From the NCBI RefSeq assembly GCF_900130005.1, contig NZ_FQXP01000008.1, positions 124,001-188,000 of the forward strand: DNA of 64,000 nt, written 5' to 3'. The notes under the pieces are model-generated. The model saw only the letters and a program-made list of their open reading frames with translations. It was not told the origin of the DNA and did no database searches. Positions 1 to 6,568 of this stretch are shown here, piece after piece. Position 1 is the first letter of the stretch. Every line of letters starts with the position of its first letter. Source of the DNA: Clostridium collagenovorans DSM 3089 (lineage in GTDB: Bacteria > Bacillota > Clostridia > Clostridiales > Clostridiaceae). Both the position numbers and the translations under genes were made by a program.

Positions 1-363
1 AATTCTCAGTTAAGAAGATATACGAAATATCTTAATATTGAAAAAGAAGAATTTACAAAACAAAATATATTTGTAATTGGCGGTTTGGAGTTGAATATGG
101 ATACAAAGGAGGTTACTTTAGATGGAAAACTAGTAAAAACAACTCCAAGTGAATTTAAGATATTAGCATTGCTTATGAGAAATCCTGGAAAAGTATTTTC
201 AACGGATGAAATTTATGAAAAGGTATGGAATGAGCATGCAATAAATACTGATACTATAATGGTTCATGTAAGAAATATAAGAGAGAAGATAGAGATAAAT
301 CCTAAGAATCCAAAGTATTTAAAGGTAGTATGGGGAGTTGGATATAAAATTGAAAAACAGTAA
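1..363 (+). CDS. Response regulator, OmpR family, C-terminal part (5' end outside window)
   Basis: The reading frame is open from base 1, so the receiver domain lies upstream of the window and only about 120 residues are visible. They form an OmpR/PhoB-type winged-helix DNA-binding domain: the beta-hairpin start (GLELNMDTKEVTLDG), the recognition region (TDTIMVHVRNIREKIE) and the closing hairpin ending VVWGVGYKIEK are all present. An internal TTG at 85 could be mistaken for a start, but it falls inside the domain. The kinase gene begins inside its last codons, so the two form a two-component pair of the VanR/VanS-like type. The signal and target genes are not evident. Confidence 0.9.
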   Translation, partial: NSQLRRYTKYLNIEKEEFTKQNIFVIGGLELNMDTKEVTLDGKLVKTTPSEFKILALLMRNPGKVFSTDEIYEKVWNEHAINTDTIMVHVRNIREKIEINPKNPKYLKVVWGVGYKIEKQ

Positions 364-2542
364 AAAGAGATATTTAAGCAATATAGTTATTGCTATTACA
401 TTAGTTATGTCAGCTTTCATTATGTGTTCTGCTTATGACAATATAGAATATATAGCAAATAAGGATGGATATAATGTTTTTGAAAGTAAAGAGTTTTCAA
501 ATGACATATATAGAGTAAATAATATTTTGTATTACAACCTTAAAAAATCTGAGGCAGATTATGACTTAACACCCTCTGATATTTTTTTAGATTTATCTAA
601 GATTCCTACTAAGGAAGAAAAAGAAAAACTTCAAAAAAGTTTAAATCAATTTGATATAGAAGTTGAGAAAGATGAAAAAAGGTTGGAGAATGCTTTAAGA
701 AATTTAGAGTATTATGTTATAAATAAAAATAGCAAAGCAAGTGATACCAATAGTAAAAATCAGCTATGGGATTTAATTAATGAAGACAATAAAGACTCAG
801 TTCAAAAATTAAATGAAATTTATGATTTTTATGTGGTAATAGATTATGACGAAAGAGGATGGATGTCTATAAAAGCTATTCATGGTAGTAATAAGGATAA
901 ACTTACTTATGAATTGACACAATTAGAAAATCAGGCAATTTATAGTAGTTCAGTTTATAGTCAATATATAGCCACTGATCCTATAAAAGATACTACATAT
1001 GTATATGCATTGCCTAATGAATTAGAGTATATAGATTCCATATCTTCCTATGTTAAGGGAGAGAAGATATGGGCTTATAGAATAGCTTGTAGTTCTTTTA
1101 TTAATGTAGCTATGATTATGATTCTTGCTTTATCATTAATAATACCATATAAATATTCAAAGGAATTAATTTGTTTTGATAAAATTTATAAAATTCCCTT
1201 TGAACTTAATATAGCAATAGTTTCTTTAGGAGTCATGTTTATAATGCTTGCTCCTCAACACTTAATCATGCAAAGTGTTGGTGGTAAGCTTGAATGGTAT
1301 TTTGGAGTAAGTATAAAAGGTATTAGTTTAGAAACTAGAACAATATATATACTTAACTTGATTTATTGGACAATATGTTTTACAGCAATTTTTATCGGAG
1401 GAGTATTATTAAAAGCGATATGGAATACGGGAGTTAAAACTTATATAAAAGAAAAATGTTACACATATAAGGGAATAAAATATGTAATAACAAGAATTAA
1501 AAAATGTTTCAGTGAAATTAAGAATATAGATATACGAAGTAAAAATACAAAAAAAATAATTGTTATATTAACTCTAAACTTATTAGTATTAATTTTAATT
1601 AGTGGAATGTGGTTTTGGGGAATAATAGTTGCTATAGTATACACAATTATATTGTTTGTTAAAGTAAAACAATATTCAAATGATGTGGGTCAAAAATATA
1701 ATAAACTATTTCAAGCTACTAATGAGATAGCGGCTGGAAATTTAGATGTTACTATTGGAGAAGATTTAGGAGTATTTGAGCCTTTTAAAATAGAGGTTGA
1801 AAGTATTCAGATGGGACTGAAAAAGGCCTTAGACAAAGAAGTTAAAAGTCAGAAAATGAAAACAGAGTTAATATCTAATGTATCTCATGACTTAAAAACA
1901 CCTTTAACTTCTATTATAACTTATGTAGATTTATTAAAGGATAAAAATCTTCCAGATGAAAAAAGAGAAAGATATTTATCAGTTTTAGAGAGAAAGTCTC
2001 AAAGGTTAAAGGAATTAATAGAAGATTTATTTGAAGTAAGTAAGGCTACAAGTGGTGATATAAGTCTCAATATAATAGATGTAGATGTGGTTTCATTAAT
2101 GAAGCAAACATTGCTAGAGTTAGATGATAAAATAAATAAATCACAACTTCTTATTAGAAAAAACTTCTCAAGTCCTAAAATTATATTACCTTTAGACAGC
2201 CAAAGAACCTTTAGGGTATTTGAAAATCTTATAATAAATATAACTAAATATGCCATGAAAGGCACAAGGGTATATATAGATATTCAGGATACTGATAATG
2301 AGGTTGTGATAGTTCTAAAGAACATGGCTGATGTAGAGATAGATTTCAATGTAGATGATATAGTTGAAAGATTTGCAAGAGGTGATAGGTCTCGTAACAC
2401 AGAAGGCTCAGGTTTAGGATTAGCAATATCTAAAAGCTTCGTTGAATTACAAGGTGGAAGCTTTAACATAGAAGTAGATGGAGATTTATTTAAGGTAATA
2501 ATGGTATTTAATAAAAATAGAATGATTAGAAATAAGCAATAA
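350..2542 (+). CDS. Sensor histidine kinase of two-component pair
   Basis: About 730 residues. A transmembrane segment near the N-terminus is followed by a long extracytoplasmic region of roughly 200 residues, then several membrane segments between about residues 240 and 440, a HAMP-like linker, a HisKA domain with H-box SNVSHDLKTPLTSI (phospho-acceptor His about 513) and a HATPase with the N-box partly degenerate (FENLIINITKYAM) and G2 box GSGLGLAIS. It overlaps the response-regulator gene by 14 bases. A TTG at 350 lies about 12 bases after GGGGAG and is the better start; TTG at 338 directly abuts that site. The architecture resembles VanS-like or YcbM-type clostridial kinases with multi-span membrane modules. 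The stimulus is unknown. A perfect terminator follows. Confidence 0.88.
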   Translation: MKNSKKRYLSNIVIAITLVMSAFIMCSAYDNIEYIANKDGYNVFESKEFSNDIYRVNNILYYNLKKSEADYDLTPSDIFLDLSKIPTKEEKEKLQKSLNQFDIEVEKDEKRLENALRNLEYYVINKNSKASDTNSKNQLWDLINEDNKDSVQKLNEIYDFYVVIDYDERGWMSIKAIHGSNKDKLTYELTQLENQAIYSSSVYSQYIATDPIKDTTYVYALPNELEYIDSISSYVKGEKIWAYRIACSSFINVAMIMILALSLIIPYKYSKELICFDKIYKIPFELNIAIVSLGVMFIMLAPQHLIMQSVGGKLEWYFGVSIKGISLETRTIYILNLIYWTICFTAIFIGGVLLKAIWNTGVKTYIKEKCYTYKGIKYVITRIKKCFSEIKNIDIRSKNTKKIIVILTLNLLVLILISGMWFWGIIVAIVYTIILFVKVKQYSNDVGQKYNKLFQATNEIAAGNLDVTIGEDLGVFEPFKIEVESIQMGLKKALDKEVKSQKMKTELISNVSHDLKTPLTSIITYVDLLKDKNLPDEKRERYLSVLERKSQRLKELIEDLFEVSKATSGDISLNIIDVDVVSLMKQTLLELDDKINKSQLLIRKNFSSPKIILPLDSQRTFRVFENLIINITKYAMKGTRVYIDIQDTDNEVVIVLKNMADVEIDFNVDDIVERFARGDRSRNTEGSGLGLAISKSFVELQGGSFNIEVDGDLFKVIMVFNKNRMIRNKQ

Positions 2543-2546
2543 CTAG

Positions 2547-2610
2547 GAAGGTTATATAAATAAGCTAGCTTTGAAAAGTGAAATTATTTATATAACCTTC
2601 TATATTTTTA
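2547..2610 (+). terminator. Intrinsic terminator after the two-component operon
   Basis: A perfect 17-bp inverted repeat (2547-2563 with 2584-2600, GAAGGTTATATAAATAA arm) with a 20-base loop, followed by a T-rich stretch. It closes the response regulator/kinase transcript. Confidence 0.75.
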
Positions 2611-2817
2611 GATAAAAAATCAATCTATAAAAATTTAAATTTTAATTCATGTGAATTTTAGCTAATTTATTATGCAAAGTAACACACTCATTTTCAAAAC
2701 AACTAAGTGTAAACATACTACGGGTAATGAAAATTTATGGAATATAGGGTTGATATAAATTTAATTTAAAGATATGGAAATACTAATTTAGAAAAATGAA
2801 AGGATGGAAAATAAATT

Positions 2818-3456
2818 ATGAAACATAGAATTTTAGTGAGTTTAATAGCAATAACTTTAAGTACAACCTTAGTAGCATGTAACAAGAATGATGTAGATCA
2901 AAATAAGGTCTCTATTAATGAAAGAAACAATGAAACAAAAGATAATATAAAAACTCAGGATACAGTAGAAGCTGAGTTGAAAAGTATTGTATCACAAAGC
3001 TTAAATAGGTACTTTGATATAGATATAAACAAGGAAGATATGGATTACTCTATTAAAAATGAGTCACAGAAAGAAGCAGATAAGATTACTGAGGAGTTTG
3101 ATGATTTGCAGGAGTTTTACATTGAAGCAAGACCTAAAAATTCAGATAATCAAATTATAAGAGTTGAAATGAAATATGATACTTTAAGTAAAAATGTAGA
3201 ATATATAAATTTGGAATTTAAAGTTGAAAATAATACTGACAAAGTAAGTGAAGAAGACGTGAAGATTATGGCTGAAAAGTTTTTAAGAGATAAAGCCTTA
3301 GTAAGTAGAGAAACTGAGCTAAGGTTTGATAAAATTGAGACAACTAAGGATTATATAGAAGTTGAATTTAAATATATTATAAAAAATCAAGATGAAGAGA
3401 TTAAAGTTTTTATAGATAAAAGAAATAACAGAGTTAAGGGTTTTGATATAGATTAA
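2818..3456 (+). CDS. Predicted lipoprotein, unknown function
   Basis: 212 residues. The N-terminus is a lipoprotein signal peptide: KHR, then a hydrophobic run, then lipobox LVAC with the acylated Cys at residue 21. The mature part is highly charged and rich in Glu, Asp, Lys and Asn, with a possible helical spacer to about residue 60 followed by an alpha/beta portion. It may be PepSY-like, but no family motif is clear. The SD is AAAGGATGG, about 10 bases before ATG. It lies downstream of the terminated kinase gene and so has its own transcript. It may be a surface partner of the neighbouring two-component system, but that is only proximity. Confidence 0.75.
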   Translation: MKHRILVSLIAITLSTTLVACNKNDVDQNKVSINERNNETKDNIKTQDTVEAELKSIVSQSLNRYFDIDINKEDMDYSIKNESQKEADKITEEFDDLQEFYIEARPKNSDNQIIRVEMKYDTLSKNVEYINLEFKVENNTDKVSEEDVKIMAEKFLRDKALVSRETELRFDKIETTKDYIEVEFKYIIKNQDEEIKVFIDKRNNRVKGFDID

Positions 3457-3486
3457 AATATACTGTAGAGTACAAAAAAACTAATA

Positions 3487-3502
3487 AATAATAATTATTA
3501 TT
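3487..3502 (+). promoter_or_regulatory. 16-bp perfect palindrome upstream of oxidative-stress genes; possible PerR-like operator
   Basis: AATAATAATTATTATT is a perfect palindrome that ends 12 bases before the -35 element at 3515. It is AT-only and resembles, without matching exactly, the PerR box TTATAATnATTATAA. PerR is known to control rubrerythrin-type genes in clostridia. In such AT-rich DNA a chance palindrome is possible. Confidence 0.35.
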
Positions 3503-3514
3503 ACTTAATAGGTG

Positions 3515-3542
3515 TTGACAATAAAATAAAAGCGTATATAAT
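3515..3542 (+). promoter_or_regulatory. Sigma-A type promoter for rubredoxin-reductase/rubrerythrin
   Basis: A consensus TTGACA (3515-3520) and a consensus TATAAT (3537-3542) are separated by 16 bp. The untranslated leader would be about 115 bases before the GTG start at 3665. Confidence 0.75.
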
Positions 3543-3664
3543 AAATATTAAGAAGTTCAAAAAAATACTAAAAATAGTAATAAAGTAATTGAATTTACAT
3601 TATTTTAGAGTAAAATGAAAATAACAATAAAAAAATACAAAAAAAGACGGGAGGAGAGATAGCA

Positions 3665-4555
3665 GTGAAAAAATTTGTATGTACAGTATGTGGCTATATA
3701 CATGTAGGAGATAATCCTCCAGAAGTATGTCCTTTATGTAATGTAGGACCTGAATATTTTAAAGAAGTAGAAGAAGATAATAATGAAGAAGTTAGTAATA
3801 ATATTTTAGATAAAGTTCAATATAAAAGGTTTATAGTTGATAATAAGGAAAAAGAAAATGATGTAGTTACATCTTTTTATTTAAAACCTGTAACTAAAGA
3901 GAAGTTAGTTTCTCATAAGCCAGGGCAGTTTATATCAATTAAACCTATAAAAGAGGAAGAAAAATCAGAAGAGGTTAGACAATATTCATTATCTATGAAA
4001 CCTGGAGAAGATTTTTACAGAATAAGTGTAAAGAAAGAAGATAAAGGCTTAATATCATCATATTTACATGATAAAGTTAATGTAGGAGAAGAAGTTTATA
4101 TAACTGATCCTTTAGGTACTTTTGTTTTAAAAGATAGCAATAAACCATTAGTATTTATAAGTGCAGGTATTGGTATAACACCAGTAATGTCTATGTTATA
4201 TGAAGCATTAGATAAAAATAGAAAAGTTATTTTTGTGCAAGTTGTACAAAATTCTAAACTACAAACTTTTAAGAAAGAAATTAAAAACTTAAGCAATGAA
4301 AATAATAATTTAAAAACAGTAATTTTCTACGGTGATCCATTAGAAAGTGATAAATTAGGTGTGGATTATGATATTAGTGGAAGAATTACTCAACAGTGGA
4401 TTAAGGATAATCTACCTAAGAATGGAGATTTTTATTTCTGTGGTCCATTAGGATTTATGAAATTAATATATGATAGTTTAAAATCAATGGATATTGAAGA
4501 AGAATCAATAAATTATGAAATGTTTGGACCATCAGCTAATCTTGCTAACATTTAG
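3665..4555 (+). CDS. Rubredoxin domain fused to flavohemoprotein-type FAD/NAD(P)H reductase
   Basis: 296 residues. Residues 1-35 are a rubredoxin-like iron site with two Cys pairs (CTVCGY and CPLC). After a Glu/Asn-rich linker, residues 55-150 are an FAD-binding barrel (RQYSLS flavin motif) and residues 155-290 an NAD-binding domain (GIGITP near 175 and the CGPLGFM motif near the C-terminus), as in the reductase half of flavohemoglobin but without a globin. This arrangement would pass electrons from NAD(P)H through FAD to its own Fe-Cys4 centre. Rubrerythrin follows 75 bases later, so the pair plausibly forms an NAD(P)H peroxidase chain. The start is GTG at 3665 with SD GGGAGGAGAG. A covalent fusion is less usual than separate rubredoxin and reductase genes. 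Confidence 0.85.
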   Translation: MKKFVCTVCGYIHVGDNPPEVCPLCNVGPEYFKEVEEDNNEEVSNNILDKVQYKRFIVDNKEKENDVVTSFYLKPVTKEKLVSHKPGQFISIKPIKEEEKSEEVRQYSLSMKPGEDFYRISVKKEDKGLISSYLHDKVNVGEEVYITDPLGTFVLKDSNKPLVFISAGIGITPVMSMLYEALDKNRKVIFVQVVQNSKLQTFKKEIKNLSNENNNLKTVIFYGDPLESDKLGVDYDISGRITQQWIKDNLPKNGDFYFCGPLGFMKLIYDSLKSMDIEEESINYEMFGPSANLANI

Positions 4556-4580
4556 TTAGCTATATGATAAATGTTAAATA

Positions 4581-4600
4581 TCTCTCTAATTTTAGAGAGA
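4581..4600 (+). repeat. Short hairpin between reductase and rubrerythrin genes
   Basis: TCTCTCTA and TAGAGAGA are perfect complementary arms separated by 4 bases. No T-run follows, so this is more likely an mRNA stability or processing element than a terminator. Confidence 0.45.
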
Positions 4601-4630
4601 ACTTATTTAAATGTGGAAGGGGACGATTTT

Positions 4631-5218
4631 ATGTTAAGTTTAAAAGGAACAAAAACAGCAGAAAATTTATTAAAATCATTTGCAGGAGAGTGTCAAGCTA
4701 GAACTAGATATACTTATTACTCAAGTATAGCTAAGAAAGAAGGATATGTTCAAATTTCCAATATATTTATGGAAACTGCTGAGCAAGAAAAAGAACATGC
4801 AAAGAGATTTTATAAATTCTTAAAAAATGATTTTGTTGATGAGGCTATAGAAATAAATGCAGCATATCCTGTATCTTTTCACCAAGAAACAGCTAAAAAT
4901 TTAAGAGCAGCAGCAGCAGGTGAAAATGAAGAGTGGTCTCATGATTACCCAGAGTTTGCTAGAATAGCTAAAGAAGAGGGATTCCAAGAAATCGCTACAG
5001 CTTTTGAAAGAATATCAGAAGTTGAAATGAGACATGAAAGAAGATATAGAAAATTACTAGGAAATATTGAAAACGGAACAGTATTCAAAAAGAGTGAATC
5101 AGTATTATGGAAATGTAATAACTGTGGATATATAGCAGAAGGTTTTGAAGCACCTACATTATGTCCAGCTTGTGCACATCCTCAAGGATACTTTGAAGTA
5201 TTTGTTGAAAACTATTAA
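4631..5218 (+). CDS. rbr: Rubrerythrin (peroxide-scavenging non-haem iron protein)
   Basis: 195 residues. The N-terminal four-helix ferritin-like domain carries the di-iron ligands (GECQARTRY, ETAEQEKEHAKR, ERISEVEMRHERR). A C-terminal rubredoxin domain (WKCNNCGY...CPAC) supplies the second iron site. The family reduces hydrogen peroxide to water in the cytoplasm of anaerobes using electrons from a rubredoxin/NAD(P)H reductase, which here is plausibly the fusion encoded just upstream. An upstream in-frame start exists at 4571, but ATG at 4631 follows GGAAGGGGA at proper spacing and matches the family N-terminus. The length is typical. Confidence 0.95.
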   Translation: MLSLKGTKTAENLLKSFAGECQARTRYTYYSSIAKKEGYVQISNIFMETAEQEKEHAKRFYKFLKNDFVDEAIEINAAYPVSFHQETAKNLRAAAAGENEEWSHDYPEFARIAKEEGFQEIATAFERISEVEMRHERRYRKLLGNIENGTVFKKSESVLWKCNNCGYIAEGFEAPTLCPACAHPQGYFEVFVENY

Positions 5219-5246
5219 AATATAAATTTAATTAACATATAATAAG

Positions 5247-5290
5247 GGGATTTAACCATGTTGAATTATGGTTAAATCCCTTTGTTGTTT
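5247..5290 (+). terminator. Intrinsic terminator after rubrerythrin
   Basis: The 13-bp perfect stem GGGATTTAACCAT (5247-5259) pairs with 5268-5280 and is followed by a T-rich tail. Confidence 0.8.
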
Positions 5291-5609
5291 AATGGAAATT
5301 TAAGAGTGATTAAAAAATATTTTAAAACATTTCAATTAATGCTGAAAAGTAGGAGAAGTATAGTTATAATAGAGGTAGTAAATTTAAAAAGTTATATTCC
5401 CCCTTATATATTTTAGAGGTTCATTGCATAATAAATTATTGTAATTAAGATTAAGGGATTTAATTTCTAAAGCAATATTCTACATTTATATTAATACTTG
5501 TATGTATTATAGCTATATAAGGAGTGTTATCCCTAAATAGAATAAAGAGTGTTTATTAGAAAATAAATAATAATTAACTGAATATATAATTGTGGGTAAG
5601 AAAAGTGAA
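5291..5609. other. Intergenic region with no recognised gene
   Basis: About 320 AT-rich bases between the rubrerythrin terminator and the DUF1989 translation signals. It must contain the DUF1989 promoter, but I see no clean consensus pair and no ORF with codon usage like the neighbours. Confidence 0.5.
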
Positions 5610-5664
5610 GGGAGGATTTAGTGGGAGTTTTGAACTTGGTATAATCTCACTAAAGATAAAAATG
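5610..5664 (+). promoter_or_regulatory. Hairpin-bridged ribosome binding site for the DUF1989 gene
   Basis: GGGAGG (5610-5615) is 46 bases from the likely ATG (5662), with no other SD between. The gap is filled by a 10-bp stem, TTTAGTGGGA (5617-5626) with TCTCACTAAA (5645-5654), one G-U pair and an 18-base loop. With the stem formed, only 1 + 7 unpaired bases separate SD and ATG, which is optimal spacing. The alternative reading is a 7-codon upstream ORF starting at GTG 5621. The same geometry occurs at 32767, 40986 and 50255. Confidence 0.6.
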
Positions 5665-6249
5665 GAGAAAGAGTTTATTGTTGAGGGTGGATATGGAAAA
5701 GCATTTACTGTTTTAAAGGATAGGTATTTAACTATAGAAGTTTTAGAGGGAAGCCAAGTGGTAGATTTTATGTTTTTTAGAGAAGATAACATAAAAGAAA
5801 GTTTCTCTTCAACTAAAACTAAGACTAAGAAGTATAGTTCAAGTATTACTATAGGAGATACTTTAGTAAGTAATATGTGGAGACCAATGGTTGAAATTGT
5901 AGAGGATACAGTTGGAACTCATGATTTAAATATGGCAGCATGTAATGATGAATCTTATACTAGCTTAGGAATAAAGAATCATAGATCCTGTGAAGAGAAT
6001 TTTAGAGAAAACTTAAAACCATATGGAATTAAACCATGGGATATTCCAGATCCACTTAATTTATTTCAGAAAACGGTTATTGATAGTACTGGTAAGTGGG
6101 AAAGAATAGATTCAGTTTCAAAGGCTGGAGACCGCATAACATTTAAGTTTTTAAAGGATTGTATTTGTGCAATATCAGTATGTCCATATGATATGAATGG
6201 GTTTAATGGAGGAAAAGCAACTCCTGTTTTAGTGAAAATATACAAATAA
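5662..6249 (+). CDS. DUF1989 family protein (urea carboxylase-associated-like)
   Basis: 195 residues from ATG 5662. The sequence fits the DUF1989/urea-carboxylase-associated family: an N-terminal EGGYGKAFTVLKDRYLTIEV segment, VVDFMFF, the TVGTHDLNMAACND motif, and CEENFRENL before a conserved DIPDPLNLF. The conserved His and Cys residues suggest a metal-binding barrel, but the biochemical role is not established. The frame stays open to TTG 5590, but those extra 24 residues are not family-like and overlap the SD and hairpin. No urea or allophanate genes are nearby, so the usual context is missing. A strong terminator follows, making it a single-gene unit. Confidence 0.75.
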   Translation: MEKEFIVEGGYGKAFTVLKDRYLTIEVLEGSQVVDFMFFREDNIKESFSSTKTKTKKYSSSITIGDTLVSNMWRPMVEIVEDTVGTHDLNMAACNDESYTSLGIKNHRSCEENFRENLKPYGIKPWDIPDPLNLFQKTVIDSTGKWERIDSVSKAGDRITFKFLKDCICAISVCPYDMNGFNGGKATPVLVKIYK

Positions 6250-6250
6250 T

Positions 6251-6286
6251 AAAAAGGTATGCTAAAAGTTTTAGCATACCTTTTTC
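6251..6286 (+). terminator. Intrinsic terminator after DUF1989 gene
   Basis: The stem AAAAGGTATGCTAAAA pairs with its complement across a 2-base turn and ends in a T-run (TTTTT from 6281). Confidence 0.85.
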
Positions 6287-6375
6287 ATGTTTAATAAGAT
6301 AATTTTTAAAATTAAAATTTTAAGTTCAACTTTAATAAGTCAGATTGAGGAAAAGATAAATTACAATAGGAAATT

Positions 6376-6444
6376 AATCTGAACACAATCTTAACATGGA
6401 GCTACATATACTTAACCCTATCTTTATACAGAAAAATATATAAT
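6376..6444 (+). promoter_or_regulatory. kdp operon promoter with tandem direct repeats (candidate KdpE site)
   Basis: AATCTGAAC (6376-6384), AATCTTAAC (6387-6395) and ATACTTAAC (6408-6416) are spaced 11 and 21 bp apart, so all lie on the same face of the helix. OmpR-family regulators bind such repeats. TATAAT is at 6439-6444, and no consensus -35 lies 17 bp upstream, as expected of an activator-dependent promoter. The binding protein is inferred to be KdpE, encoded at the end of the operon. Confidence 0.5.
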
Positions 6445-6478
6445 AGCACATATAAAGTACTTATGGGGGGAGTTAATA

Positions 6479-6568
6479 ATGAAAATGCTTTTAGGAATTT
6501 CAGCATTTATGGCTTTAGGGCTACTAATATATCTTTTTTATGTATTATTTAGAGGTGAAAAAATATGA
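6479..6568 (+). CDS. kdpF: KdpF, small membrane subunit of the potassium ATPase
   Basis: A 29-residue ORF consisting of one hydrophobic transmembrane helix and a short RGEKI tail. The start ATG follows GGGGGGAG at good spacing, and the stop overlaps the kdpA start (ATGA). Size, hydrophobicity and position directly before kdpA match KdpF, a lipid-like stabiliser of the KdpFABC complex. Confidence 0.85.
   Translation: MKMLLGISAFMALGLLIYLFYVLFRGEKI

Noticed and set aside
5590..5661. Upstream extension of the DUF1989 protein from TTG 5590
   Set aside because: The extra residues do not match the family N-terminus, no SD precedes TTG, and the segment is better explained as SD plus hairpin.
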